From: Catellatospora sichuanensis
GTDB lineage: Bacteria; Actinomycetota; Actinomycetes; Mycobacteriales; Micromonosporaceae
DNA: 64,000 nt
Direction: 5' to 3'
Assembly (NCBI RefSeq): GCF_007483665.1
Contig: NZ_VIQO01000047.1
Coordinates: 1 to 64,000 of the forward strand
In this document: piece after piece, positions 25,687 to 34,034 of the stretch
How positions within the stretch are numbered: the first letter of the stretch is position 1
How the letters are laid out: each line of letters opens with the position of its first letter
Position numbers and translations under genes: made by a program
The notes under the pieces: model-generated
Databases searched by the model: none
Seen by the model: only the letters and a program-made list of their open reading frames with translations
What the model was told of the DNA's origin: nothing

Positions 25687-25732
25687 GCCGCCGGCCTGCG
25701 CGTCATCTCGTGTTGATGCGCTGGCCGGCGGC
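25687..25732 (+). terminator. Terminator hairpin after the APH-type gene
   Basis: GCCGCCGGCC (25687-25696) pairs with GGCCGGCGGC (25723-25732); inner bases GCGC and TCAT/TGATGCGC extend the stem. It begins at the stop codon. Confidence 0.65.
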
Positions 25733-25991
25733 GACTGCTCGGACCGATTGGCGGTCAGCTCCAGCATGTAGCCATCGACCTCGCGGCACTGGTCGGCGTG
25801 GCCGAGGTAGCGCAAAGCTGTTTTGGGCCTGGTTATTTCAGCGCCACGCTTTGCTGATCAGCCGGAACCCGTCGGCCTTCCTCTGCTGATCCCGCAGCCT
25901 GTGGTCGGGGTCGGCAGTTGGACGACCTGTCCCGCATCGGTGCACCGGGCTAAGGCGGCGTTGACGTCCGCCCGGGAGCATGGGCATGGGC

Positions 25992-26285
25992 TCAGTGTCG
26001 GGTCGGTTCGGGCCGCCACGGGTTGGTGCCGGGCGTCGTCGGCGGGGTCGAGGTGAGCCGCAGCGCGTAGGTGGGCCGGTCGGCGGCGACTGGGCCGAGA
26101 TACTCGTGCCCGGTCAGGTGGCACCAGGCGGGAAGATCCAGCGGCGCGGCCGGGTCCGTGGCGACCACATGCACGACCGTGGCGGCCGGCAGCCCGGTGA
26201 TGGACCGGCGCAGCTGCAAAAGCAAAACCACGCACGTCTGGTCGCCGCCATCGAACACCACCGACGAAACGGGCCCACCGCTCAT
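25992..26285 (-). CDS. TusA-like sulfur-relay protein
   Basis: A 97-residue protein with the SirA/TusA layout: strand, V-V-F-D-G-G-D-Q-T-C (Cys at about residue 18), an amphipathic helix L-L-L-Q-L-R-R, then V-V-H-V-V-A-T-D-P. In classical TusA the persulfide-carrying Cys sits in C-P-x-P; here only a single Cys after D-Q-T remains, so sulfur transfer is plausible but not proven. Its ATG overlaps the stop of the cysteine desulfurase by 4 bases, which supports the function. The last 20 residues look disordered. Confidence 0.7.
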   Translation of the reverse strand: MSGGPVSSVVFDGGDQTCVVLLLQLRRSITGLPAATVVHVVATDPAAPLDLPAWCHLTGHEYLGPVAADRPTYALRLTSTPPTTPGTNPWRPEPTRH

Positions 26286-27403
26286 CGGCGACCGCCGCCG
26301 GCGGCGTCGGTCAGCAGGTCGGCTACGTGGCGGATGTCGGTTTCAGTGGTGCTCGCGCCCAGCGACAACCTGATCGCACCCGCAGCCCGCTGGACGTCCA
26401 GGCCCATCGCGGCCAGCACCGGCGAGCTGATGCTGCCGTCGTGGCAGGCCGAGCCGGTCGATGCCGCCAGCTGTGGCACCTGCGCGAGCAGCTGGGCACC
26501 GACGGTTCCTTCGATGCTTATGTTGAGGGTGTTGGGCAGCCGCTGTTCAAGGTGGCCGTTGAGGGCCACCCGGTCGCCGAGCGCGGTCATGAGCAGGCGG
26601 TGCAGTTGGTCGCGTAGCTCGGTGACGTGGGTGTGCCCGCCGGTGGTGGTCGCTTGCTGGGCGGCGGCTCCCAGGCCGGCGATCCCGGCGACGTTTTCGG
26701 TCCCGGATCGCAGGCCGTGTTCCTGGCCGCCGCCGCGGATGAGTGGCTGCACGGTGAGACCGTCGCGGATGTAGAGCGCGCCGACGCCTTTCGGGCCGCC
26801 GAACTTGTGCCCGGCGACGGTCAGCAGGTCCGCGCCGAGCTCATCAACCACGAATGGGATCTTGCCGACGCTTTGGGCGGCGTCGGTGTGCAGCAGCGCC
26901 CCGGCACGGTGGGTGAGCGCGGCGAGTTCAGCGATGGGTTGGATGGTGCCGGTCTCGTTGTTGGCGTGCATGACCGTGACCAGGATGGTGTCGGGGGTGA
27001 GCGCGGCGGCCAGGTCGGCGGCCCGGACCAGGCCGTACTCGTCGACGGGCAGCACGGTCAGGCGGAGGTCGTGGCGAGTCAAGGCGCGGCAGGTTTCCAG
27101 GACCGCGGGGTGTTCGGTGGCCTGGGTGATGACGTGCCCGGTGCGGCCTGCGGTCGTGCCGTTGATGGCCAGGGTGTTAGCTTCGCTGCCGCAGCCGGTG
27201 AACACGATCTCCTGCGGTCGGGCGCCCAGCAGGTGCGCGAGCTGTGTGCGGGCGGTGGCGACTGCTTGGCGTGGAGCCTGTCCGTATTGGTGGCTGCTGG
27301 ACGGGTTGCCGAACTGGGTGCCGAGGTAGGCGACCATCGTGTCCAGCACGCCCGGGGCCAGGGGTGTGGTGGCGTTGTGATCCAGATACACCGGCAGCTC
27401 CAT
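26282..27403 (-). CDS. Cysteine desulfurase (IscS/NifS-like, class V aminotransferase)
   Basis: A 373-residue PLP enzyme that takes sulfur from cysteine as an enzyme persulfide. The N-terminus Y-L-D-H-N-A-T-T-P, PLP-lysine K200 in A-G-H-K-F-G-G-P-K-G, and catalytic Cys320 in G-S-A-C-H-D-G are all visible, as is the H-A-N-N-E-T-G block near residue 150. Start is ATG 27403, with AAGGG about 9 bases upstream; the longer open frame extends over the ArsR-rhodanese gene. It sits between an ArsR-rhodanese gene (14-base gap) and a TusA-like gene, so it probably feeds sulfur to that carrier rather than to Fe-S assembly. Confidence 0.93.
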   Translation of the reverse strand: MELPVYLDHNATTPLAPGVLDTMVAYLGTQFGNPSSSHQYGQAPRQAVATARTQLAHLLGARPQEIVFTGCGSEANTLAINGTTAGRTGHVITQATEHPAVLETCRALTRHDLRLTVLPVDEYGLVRAADLAAALTPDTILVTVMHANNETGTIQPIAELAALTHRAGALLHTDAAQSVGKIPFVVDELGADLLTVAGHKFGGPKGVGALYIRDGLTVQPLIRGGGQEHGLRSGTENVAGIAGLGAAAQQATTTGGHTHVTELRDQLHRLLMTALGDRVALNGHLEQRLPNTLNISIEGTVGAQLLAQVPQLAASTGSACHDGSISSPVLAAMGLDVQRAAGAIRLSLGASTTETDIRHVADLLTDAAGGGRR

Positions 27404-27417
27404 GACCACTGACCCTT

Positions 27418-28083
27418 CTAGGCCTGGGGGGCCAGCGGCAGGCCGGCCAGTCGCCATTCGGTGACGCCGTCGGTCAGCCGAGCCGCTCGGCGGCCGTGCC
27501 GCTGCAGCACCATGACGGCTTCGTAGGCGAAGACGCAGTACGGGCCGCGGCAGTACGCCACAACCTCCCGGTCGGCGGGCACCTCGTCCAGGCGTGCTTC
27601 GAGCTCCTCGATGGGGATGTTGACCGCTCCAGGCAGGTGCCCAGCGTTGTACTCCACCTCCGGACGCACGTCGACCAGCGTCAGCTCCTGTGCCTGCATG
27701 CATCGCAGCAGGTCGTCGCGGTCGACGGCCGCGATGGTGGTGTCCTCGCCGAGGTAGGCGTCGCGGGCCGAGCGCACGTCCGGCAGCCGGGAGGCGGCCA
27801 GCTCGCGGGCACGGACCAGCAGGTCCAGCACGTCGTGTCCGGCGATGCTGTAGAAGATGCGGGTCCCGTCGCGGCGGGTGGTGACCAGGCCGGCCTGCTT
27901 GAGCGTCTGCAGGTGTGCTGACGCGGTGGTGAGGTTCAGGCCCGCCGCGGCAGACAGGGCATCGACGGTGCGTTCGGACTGGGCCAGCAGGTCCAGCAGT
28001 TCGAGGCGCTTGCCGTGGCCGATGGCCTTGCCGACCCGTGCGAGCTGCTCGAACAGGGCTGCTTTGCGGTTCGTGTCACCCAT
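27418..28083 (-). CDS. ArsR-type regulator fused to rhodanese domain
   Basis: A 221-residue fusion: ArsR winged helix at about residues 15-95 (L-E-L-L-D-L-L, L-N-L-T-T-A-S-A-H-L-Q-T-L) and a rhodanese domain at about 120-215 with active Cys in V-A-Y-C-R-G-P-Y-C. Such fusions are known as sulfur- or thiol-responsive repressors. ATG 28083 is favoured because GGAGG lies 9 bases upstream; the ATG at 28092 touches that site. It is first of the desulfurase operon, with a palindrome in the short promoter to the divergent MBL gene, so it may regulate both. Confidence 0.9.
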   Translation of the reverse strand: MGDTNRKAALFEQLARVGKAIGHGKRLELLDLLAQSERTVDALSAAAGLNLTTASAHLQTLKQAGLVTTRRDGTRIFYSIAGHDVLDLLVRARELAASRLPDVRSARDAYLGEDTTIAAVDRDDLLRCMQAQELTLVDVRPEVEYNAGHLPGAVNIPIEELEARLDEVPADREVVAYCRGPYCVFAYEAVMVLQRHGRRAARLTDGVTEWRLAGLPLAPQA

Positions 28084-28101
28084 GCTCGCCATCCTCCAAA
28101 C

Positions 28102-28111
28102 TTCCATGGAA
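28102..28111. promoter_or_regulatory. Palindromic operator candidate between divergent sulfur genes
   Basis: TTCCATGGAA is a perfect 10-base palindrome within ACTTCCATGGAATAGT, in the 68-base gap between the ArsR-rhodanese and MBL-rhodanese starts. ArsR proteins usually bind such dyads overlapping promoters; TAGTAT at 28112-28117 could be a -10. Confidence 0.45.
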
Positions 28112-28151
28112 TAGTATCAGACATGTGGCGGTGCCGACGAAGGAGCACACG

Positions 28152-29510
28152 ATGATCGACGACCACCTGACCGCCCTGGTCGACGAAGGCCTGGGCAACA
28201 GCGCCTACCTGCTCGACCTCGGCGAAGGCCGCGCACTGGCCGTCGACCCGCCCCGCGACCTTCGCGCCCTGCGCGCCGCCGCCGACCGACGCGGACTACG
28301 CATCGCCTACGCCGCCGACACCCACCTGCACGCCGACTTCCTCACCGGCGCCGTCCAACTCGCCACCGACGACGGTGCGACGATCCTGGCCTCCGCAGCC
28401 GGGATGCGCGCCTTCGACCACCGCGGCCTGCACGACGGCGACGAGATCAACCTCGGCGGACTGACCCTGCGTGCGCTGGCCACACCGGGGCACACCGACG
28501 AGCACCTGTCGTTCCTGCTCCTTGACGCCGGCACCCCGGTCGGGGTGTTCACCGGCGGATCGCTGATCGTCGGCGCGGCCGCCCGCACCGACCTGCTCGG
28601 CGCCGACCGCACCGTCGAACTCGCCCACGCCCAGCACGCGTCGCTGCAGCGGCTGGCCGCGCTGCCCGACGCGACCGCGGTGTGGCCCACCCACGGCGCC
28701 GGATCGTTCTGCTCGTCGCCTCCCGGCGCCGCCCGCACCTCCACCATCGGCGCCGAGAAGGCGACCAACCCGCTGCTGGCAGCTGCCGACGCCGACGCCT
28801 TCGCACGGCAGCTGACCGAAAGCCTTGGCAGCTACCCCGCCTACTTCACCTGGCTAGCCGACATCAACCGGCAGGGACCGCCTGTGCTATCCGCCGAGCC
28901 GCTACTACCCGCCCTGACCGCCGACCATGTCCAAGCCCTGCTGCGCGACGGGGCAGTGGCCGTCGACGTCCGCCCGATCACCGACGTCGCCGCCGTACAC
29001 ATCCCCGGCGCCGTCTCGATCGCGCTTCGCCCGGCGTTCGCCACCTGGCTCGGCTGGGTCATCGACCCCGAGACGCCGATCGTCATCGTCCGCAACCCCG
29101 ACCAGCCCGCCGCCGACATCCTCTGGCCCGCACTCAACATCGGCTACACCCGCATCGTCGGCGAACTGGCCGGCGGCATGCCCGCCTGGACCGCCACCGG
29201 ACGCCCCACGACCACCACCAGCCTTGTCGCGCCCACTGACATCCGCGGCCACGTGCTCGACATCCGCCAGGACAGCGAATACCAGGCCGGGCACCTGCCG
29301 AAAGCCATACACATCGAGCTCGGCGAGCTCCATGCACGCACCAGCGACGTCGAGGCAGGGCCGGTGACGGTCATGTGCGGGCACGGCGAACGCGCGATGA
29401 CCGCAGCCACCCTGCTGCAACGCCACGGCCGCCACGACGTCGCCGTCCTCGACGGCGGCGCCGACGACTGGGCCCGCACCACCGGCGTCTCCCTGCAGGA
29501 GGGCAAGTGA
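28152..29510 (+). CDS. MBL-fold persulfide dioxygenase-like protein with two rhodanese domains
   Basis: A 452-residue protein. The metallo-beta-lactamase domain (residues 1 to about 245) holds T-H-L-H-A-D (57-62), the metal site shared with ETHE1 persulfide dioxygenases, and T-P-G-H-T (about 116-120). Two rhodanese domains follow (about 255-360 and 365-450). The first has no Cys where the catalytic one should lie (V-I-V-R-N-P-D), while the second has it (V-M-C-G-H-G-E-R). It likely oxidises persulfides to sulfite. AAGGAG precedes ATG 28152 by 7 bases; the last bases overlap the MFS start. Confidence 0.87.
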   Translation: MIDDHLTALVDEGLGNSAYLLDLGEGRALAVDPPRDLRALRAAADRRGLRIAYAADTHLHADFLTGAVQLATDDGATILASAAGMRAFDHRGLHDGDEINLGGLTLRALATPGHTDEHLSFLLLDAGTPVGVFTGGSLIVGAAARTDLLGADRTVELAHAQHASLQRLAALPDATAVWPTHGAGSFCSSPPGAARTSTIGAEKATNPLLAAADADAFARQLTESLGSYPAYFTWLADINRQGPPVLSAEPLLPALTADHVQALLRDGAVAVDVRPITDVAAVHIPGAVSIALRPAFATWLGWVIDPETPIVIVRNPDQPAADILWPALNIGYTRIVGELAGGMPAWTATGRPTTTTSLVAPTDIRGHVLDIRQDSEYQAGHLPKAIHIELGELHARTSDVEAGPVTVMCGHGERAMTAATLLQRHGRHDVAVLDGGADDWARTTGVSLQEGK

Positions 29511-30778
29511 GCACCACGACCACCGCCGCACCCACCCGGCCGATCCGGCTGGGCCTGCGCGAGAACCTCGCCCAGTTCACCCTCCTGGTCGCCGTCAACG
29601 CCCTGGTCGGAGGCATGATCGGCCAGGAACGCACCGTCCTGCCGCTGCTGGCCGACCAGATCTTCGCCCTCAGTGCCTTCACCGCCACGCTCACCTTCAT
29701 CGTCGCGTTCGGCGTCACCAAAGCCCTGACCAACCTCGCCGCCGGCAGCCTGTCCGACCGCTACGGACGCAAACCCGTCCTCGTCGCCGGATGGCTCATC
29801 GGCCTTCCCGTGCCGCTGCTGCTGATCTGGGCACCGTCATGGGGCTGGGTCATCGCCGCCAACATCCTGCTCGGCATCAACCAGGGCCTGACCTGGTCCA
29901 CCACCATCGTCATGAAGATCGACCTCGTCGGGCCCGCCAGACGCGGCCTGGCCATGGGCTTCAACGAAGCAGCCGGATACATGGCGGTCGCGGCCACCGC
30001 GCTGGCCACCGGCTGGCTGGCCGCCGAACACGGCCTACGACCCACACCGTTCTACCTCGGCCTCGCCTTCGCCGCCCTCGGCCTGGGACTGTCCACGATC
30101 TTCGTACGCGAAACCCGCGACTACGCCCGCCACGAAGCCGCCAACCACGTACCAGCCAACAGCGACCACCACGACGAACTCACCAGCAGGCAGATCTTCA
30201 CACTGACGTCCTTCCGGGAGAAGGCCCTGTCAGCGGCAAGCCAGGCCGGGCTCGTCAACAACCTCAACGACGGCCTCGCCTGGGGCCTCTACCCCATCCT
30301 GTTCGCCACCTCCGGCCTCGGCGTCGCCCGCATCGGCGTCCTCGTCGCCCTCTACCCCGCCGTCTGGGGTCTCGGGCAGATGCTCACCGGCTGGCTGTCC
30401 GACCACTGGGGCCGCAAATGGCTCATCACCGCCGGCATGCTCCTGCAAGCCGCCGGCATCGGCCTGGTCGCCGCCGCCCACACCTTCACCCCATGGGCCA
30501 TCGCCGCGATCCTCATGGGCGCCGGAACCGCCCTGGTCTACCCCACCCTGCTCGCCGTCATCGGCGACGTCGCCCACCCCGCCTGGCGCGCCCGCTCCGT
30601 CGGCGTCTACCGGCTCTGGCGCGACCTCGGCTACGCCGTCGGCGCGCTCATCGCCGGCATCACCGCAGACCTGTTCGGCATCCGCCCCGCCATCTGGACC
30701 ATCGCCGCCATCACCGCCGCCTCCGGCCTCATCGTCGCCATGCGCATGTACGAAACCCACCGGCCCAGCGCGACCTGA
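29507..30778 (+). CDS. MFS transporter
   Basis: A 423-residue transporter with 12 predicted helices, the signature G-S-L-S-D-R-Y-G-R-K-P after helix 2 (about residues 81-92) and its repeat G-W-L-S-D-H-W-G-R-K after helix 8. GTG 29507 overlaps the stop of the MBL-rhodanese gene (GTGA), so they are co-translated. The context suggests export of a sulfur product (sulfite, thiosulfate) or import of a sulfur compound, but the substrate is not visible in the sequence. Confidence 0.88.
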   Translation: MSTTTTAAPTRPIRLGLRENLAQFTLLVAVNALVGGMIGQERTVLPLLADQIFALSAFTATLTFIVAFGVTKALTNLAAGSLSDRYGRKPVLVAGWLIGLPVPLLLIWAPSWGWVIAANILLGINQGLTWSTTIVMKIDLVGPARRGLAMGFNEAAGYMAVAATALATGWLAAEHGLRPTPFYLGLAFAALGLGLSTIFVRETRDYARHEAANHVPANSDHHDELTSRQIFTLTSFREKALSAASQAGLVNNLNDGLAWGLYPILFATSGLGVARIGVLVALYPAVWGLGQMLTGWLSDHWGRKWLITAGMLLQAAGIGLVAAAHTFTPWAIAAILMGAGTALVYPTLLAVIGDVAHPAWRARSVGVYRLWRDLGYAVGALIAGITADLFGIRPAIWTIAAITAASGLIVAMRMYETHRPSAT

Positions 30779-30900
30779 CCAGAGGCCACGTCGACGTAGG
30801 TCGAGCTAAGGGCGCCCCCTGATCTCCCCCGCGCATCTAAAGCGCACACCGCACCTGGCGATGTCAGCAGGTTGCCCAGTTCAGAGCACGTTTGGTGCGC

Positions 30901-30937
30901 TTGACATTCGCCTTATGAAAGTCGTAGCTTTCGTTCG
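30901..30937 (+). promoter_or_regulatory. Promoter and operator of the ArsR-AHSA1 operon
   Basis: TTGACA at 30901-30906 and TAGCTT at 30925-30930 (18-base spacing) place transcription start about 30937, the GTG start codon itself. GAAAG-TCGTAG-CTTTC (30917-30932) is an inverted repeat across the -10, suited to ArsR autorepression. No ribosome site fits upstream. Confidence 0.55.
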
Positions 30938-31260
30938 TGGCTACTTTCAAAGCACATGAGGGCTGGGAGGCCTTGGGTGATCCCAGCCGCTTCGCCATCG
31001 TGCAGTGCCTGGCCGAGCGGCCCCGAGACGTCGGAGAGCTGGCCGGTCAGTTGCCGATCACCCGCCAGGCCGTGTCGCAGCATCTTCGGGTGCTCAAAGG
31101 GGCCGGGCTCGTCTCAGCCGAGCCGGTGGGCACGCGCCGGATCTACCGACTGAACCCGGCCGGGGTGACCGCACTAAAAGACCAGCTCGACACGTTCTGG
31201 CGCCGCGCGTTGGACGGCTTTCAGAACGCTGTCGAGCACAAACCAGAGGAGAAGTCATGA
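30937..31260 (+). CDS. ArsR-family regulator
   Basis: A 107-residue winged-helix protein of the common ArsR type that precedes AHSA1 genes: L-G-D-P-S-R-F-A-I (about residues 13-21), then the recognition helix I-T-R-Q-A-V-S-Q-H-L-R-V-L (about 41-53). No metal-binding Cys motif is present, so it is not a metal sensor of the classical kind. Its stop overlaps the next ATG by 4 bases. The start codon coincides with the predicted transcription start, suggesting a leaderless mRNA. Confidence 0.9.
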   Translation: MATFKAHEGWEALGDPSRFAIVQCLAERPRDVGELAGQLPITRQAVSQHLRVLKGAGLVSAEPVGTRRIYRLNPAGVTALKDQLDTFWRRALDGFQNAVEHKPEEKS

Positions 31261-31736
31261 CACAGGCAGGTTCTACGGTGGTCCGTCGACAGGTCGTGGT
31301 CAACGCGCCGATCGACAAGGCATTCAGCGTGTTCACCGACCGGTTCGGCGACTTCAAACCGCGAGAGCACAACCTGCTGGCAGTGCCGATCACCGAAACC
31401 GTGTTCGAACCCAGAGTCGGCGGGAACATCGTCGACCGCGGCGAAGACGGCAGCGAATGCCGCTGGGCGCGCATCCTCGCCTACGACCCGCCGCACCGCG
31501 TGGTGTTCACCTGGGACATCGGCCCCACCTGGCAGATCGAGACCAACCCCGCCCTCACCAGTGAAGTCGAAGTGACCTTCACCGCCGAAACAGGCGACCG
31601 CACCCGCGTCGATCTCGAACACCGCCACCTCGACCGGCACGGACCCGGCTGGGAATCGGTCCGCGACGGCGTCGAGCACGACCAGGGCTGGCCCCTGTAC
31701 CTGAACCGGTACACCGCGCTGTTCGACCAGGCATAA
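31257..31736 (+). CDS. AHSA1-type SRPBCC protein
   Basis: A 159-residue START-like protein (helix-grip fold): V-N-A-P-I-D-K-A-F opening, F-E-P-R-V-G-G in the centre, W-E-S-V-R-D-G-V near the end. The ArsR-AHSA1 pairing is very common in actinobacteria, usually controlling hydrophobic ligand or stress responses of unknown kind. Co-translated with the ArsR gene and 2 bases before the next SRPBCC gene. Confidence 0.88.
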   Translation: MTQAGSTVVRRQVVVNAPIDKAFSVFTDRFGDFKPREHNLLAVPITETVFEPRVGGNIVDRGEDGSECRWARILAYDPPHRVVFTWDIGPTWQIETNPALTSEVEVTFTAETGDRTRVDLEHRHLDRHGPGWESVRDGVEHDQGWPLYLNRYTALFDQA

Positions 31737-31738
31737 CC

Positions 31739-32179
31739 ATGGCAGCGATCACCACCACGATCCAGGTCGAGCGGCCCGCCGCCGACGTGTTCAGCTATGT
31801 CACCGACCCCACCCGCTTCCACGAATGGCAGCAGGGCGTCGTCGGCGGACACATGGACACCGCAGCCGAGCCCACTGTCGGCACCCGGTGCGTCACCACG
31901 CGGCGGATCGGCGGCAAGAACCGGTCCAGTGTTTCCACCGTCACCCGCATCGACCCGACGAAAAGGTGGGCTGTCCAAGGCATCGACGGACCCATTCGCG
32001 CCACCGTCGACCTAACGGTCCAACCGATCACGGCCGGCAGCTCTCAGCTGACTATCAGCGTCGACTTCACCGGACACGGCATCGGCAAGATCCTCGTCCC
32101 ACTCATGGTGCGACCCGAGGCCCGCAAGGCGATGCCGAACAACCTCGCGGCGCTGAAACGCAACCTCGAAGAACACTGA
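31739..32179 (+). CDS. SRPBCC / polyketide cyclase-like protein
   Basis: A 146-residue START-like protein (V-E-R-P-A-A-D-V-F-S-Y-V at about residues 9-20, V-D-F-T-G-H-G-I-G-K near 110). It binds hydrophobic ligands in this family; no catalytic role is evident. It follows the AHSA1 gene after 2 bases and precedes a strong terminator. Confidence 0.87.
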   Translation: MAAITTTIQVERPAADVFSYVTDPTRFHEWQQGVVGGHMDTAAEPTVGTRCVTTRRIGGKNRSSVSTVTRIDPTKRWAVQGIDGPIRATVDLTVQPITAGSSQLTISVDFTGHGIGKILVPLMVRPEARKAMPNNLAALKRNLEEH

Positions 32180-32181
32180 CG

Positions 32182-32246
32182 CACCACCAAGGCACAGCGC
32201 CGCGACCATGGGCCCGACAAATCACATGGTCGCGGCGCAGGTGGTG
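32182..32246 (+). terminator. Terminator hairpin after the ArsR-SRPBCC operon
   Basis: GCGCCGCGACCATG (32197-32210) is repeated inverted at 32225-32238, and CACCACC/GGTGGTG (32182-32188, 32240-32246) extend the arms, 2 bases after the stop codon. Confidence 0.7.
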
Positions 32247-32309
32247 AGACCAACCTGCCCTACGCCATATATGCCTGGCCCCGCATGGTGCAGGCGCCGT
32301 GGCGACGCC

Positions 32310-32545
32310 AGTCCGCCGTGGCTGCGTGTGCACGTCGCCGCGGTGGCACTGATCACCGGGCTGTTCCTGATCGGTTTCGTGGACACCGCGCTGTACCTGC
32401 CGCGCGTCCGCCACGACGCAGACCCCGCCCGTAAAGCCGACAGAGCAGCGCGCAGTTGCGCTCCGCCGCGGGCCTGGGTTCGTCGTTGTCCGTGGGTCTG
32501 TTACCCGTCGCCATGTGGGGACTGCGCCCGAGGAAGCGAACGGCA
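32310..32545 (+). pseudogene. Possible frameshifted two-helix membrane protein
   Basis: One frame encodes a hydrophobic helix around A-A-V-A-L-I-T-G-L-F-L-I-G-F (about 32338-32380) followed by a polar stretch to about 32440. A different frame from about 32456 encodes a second helix (L-G-S-S-L-S-V-G-L-L-P-V) and a basic end. Joined by one frameshift they would make a small two-helix protein; no family recognised. Confidence 0.25.
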
Positions 32546-32583
32546 CATCCCGCTTGTCGGAGCTGCGCTCTACTCTCGTCTTC

Positions 32584-33300
32584 ATGGGCATCACTCCCGC
32601 ACACGTGCGCCGTCCGCTCTACGCAGCCCTGCGTGACGGACGCACCCCGCTCGAAGATCAGGAAGCGCTCGCTGCGAACTGGCTAAGGGCGCAGCCTGGC
32701 TCGCCAATGATCCTCGTAAGCGCCATCCGGGACTTCGGCAACAGCACCCTTGCCGACGACTTCCCGCGTACCGCGGTCGAGAAGCTCGGGCGGCATACCT
32801 CCGTCTCCCACCGCGGGCCTCTGCTGGTCGCATGGCCCGCGGCAGAGAACCTTTCTCAGTTACAGCATGCTGATGAGGCAACTGCGATCTGCGTCATCGA
32901 GGGTGGCGACGTCCTACAGCAGCCGTGGCTTCGCGCCCAGCGGGCCATCGATCTCGCCACCGGCGAACGTCTGGAGTCCAGGTCCGACCTCGTGTCAGCA
33001 GTTGTGGCCGTTGCGCTTAAGTCACTCGTTCCCAAGCTCAACGGGCTCAGTTCATCATTTGACAGGCCAACCGTGATCGACGCGCTCTGCCACCTCAAGG
33101 CAGGCGGCTATGAGATCGACCCCGCGGGGGTATATGAGTTCGCGTTGCAGGCCGGCGCTGAAGGCGACGAGGCACTACTGATGCACGAGGTGGCTAACGG
33201 GCTACGGAAGGGACACAACTACCGACGAAGCCAGCGCCTCAAGCCGGAGATTGTCCGTCGCTGGGAGTCGGAAGCTGCGGCACTGACCGACCTCCCGTAG
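32584..33300 (+). CDS. Hypothetical protein
   Basis: A 238-residue soluble protein without recognised domains. It mixes helices and strands, has a hydrophobic segment (about residues 130-152, A-V-V-A-V-A-L-K-S-L-V) too charged for a membrane helix, and ends in a helical region rich in Glu, Arg and Leu. ATG 32584 is taken because the earlier in-frame residues (from 32515) overlap the putative decayed membrane gene. No good ribosome site is visible. Lower GC at third positions than neighbours suggests a separate history, perhaps linked to the defence island to the right. Confidence 0.6.
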   Translation: MGITPAHVRRPLYAALRDGRTPLEDQEALAANWLRAQPGSPMILVSAIRDFGNSTLADDFPRTAVEKLGRHTSVSHRGPLLVAWPAAENLSQLQHADEATAICVIEGGDVLQQPWLRAQRAIDLATGERLESRSDLVSAVVAVALKSLVPKLNGLSSSFDRPTVIDALCHLKAGGYEIDPAGVYEFALQAGAEGDEALLMHEVANGLRKGHNYRRSQRLKPEIVRRWESEAAALTDLP

Positions 33301-34034
33301 GCGGAACAGACAGCCGGGCCACTCGCCGCCGCGCGAAGTCAAAGGGTTCACCAGCACGACGTTGCCCGCGACATCGCGCCAGTCCGGCGGTTGCGCAATC
33401 GCATGTCGCCCGCAAGCCTGAAACACCTGCAGCTTGGCGGGCACACACTTGCGCGACGAAGATCCAAACAGGCCAGTTGTACACCGACACCTTGACGTTC
33501 AATCAAGTGATCAACGAGGGGAATTTCGCCTTTGCGGCGGTAGGCCTGACCAGGCTCGCGTGTCCAAGTGGGGACTTGAACCCCCACGGCCCGCACCGGT
33601 GCGGAGACCGGTGTTCATGCGCGGAACTTACACCATGATCAGCACGCGATCAAACCGAAAATTCGTTCTCGTGAAGGACTACCCGCACGGACAGTAACAT
33701 TAGACGACCCTTCTGGTGCTGCTCCGCTCTCGATGTAGGGCAGCGAGCCCTTGCGACGCGCCTTCGCGGTGGACCACCGGGACCGGCTGGGTCTGACGGT
33801 CTCGTGGGCAACGGCCGGATGCGGTCAGCGGCGCGCATTCCTGCTGGCTTGAAGCCTGCCGCGTGGCGTCGCTCGCGTCTAGCCGAGGGCTTCGCGGTTG
33901 CCGGCTGCGTCGACCGACGGGTGTCCGCTTGTGTGCCGTCGGGGCGGGGCAGGTGTAAGCAGTAGGTCTCACGCACCGCCGGCTGTGTCATAGCGGCTGC
34001 ACGCTAGCTGAGGTTGGGTGGCCTGGGCCGGCGG
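33301..34034. other. Gap at the island edge, no intact gene
   Basis: About 730 bases between the hypothetical gene and the PLD-like gene. It holds the tRNA-like fragment described separately; other frames are short and unconvincing. AT-rich patches around 33630-33700 are unusual for this window. Confidence 0.45.
33565..33623 (-). tRNA. tRNA 3'-end-like fragment (not a complete tRNA)
   Basis: Minus-strand bases read GTGGGGGTTCAAGTCCCCAC followed by a 7-base acceptor-like arm, i.e. a good T-arm with the invariant TTCAA loop. A palindrome CCGCACCGGTGCGG before it could be a long variable arm (Leu/Ser type). No D-arm or matching 5' acceptor is found further along, so this is a remnant. Such 3' fragments commonly mark integration (attachment) sites of mobile elements. 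Confidence 0.4.

Noticed and set aside
33565-33623. Functional tRNA
   Set aside because: No D-arm, anticodon arm with a 7-base loop, or matching 5' acceptor; kept only as a fragment.
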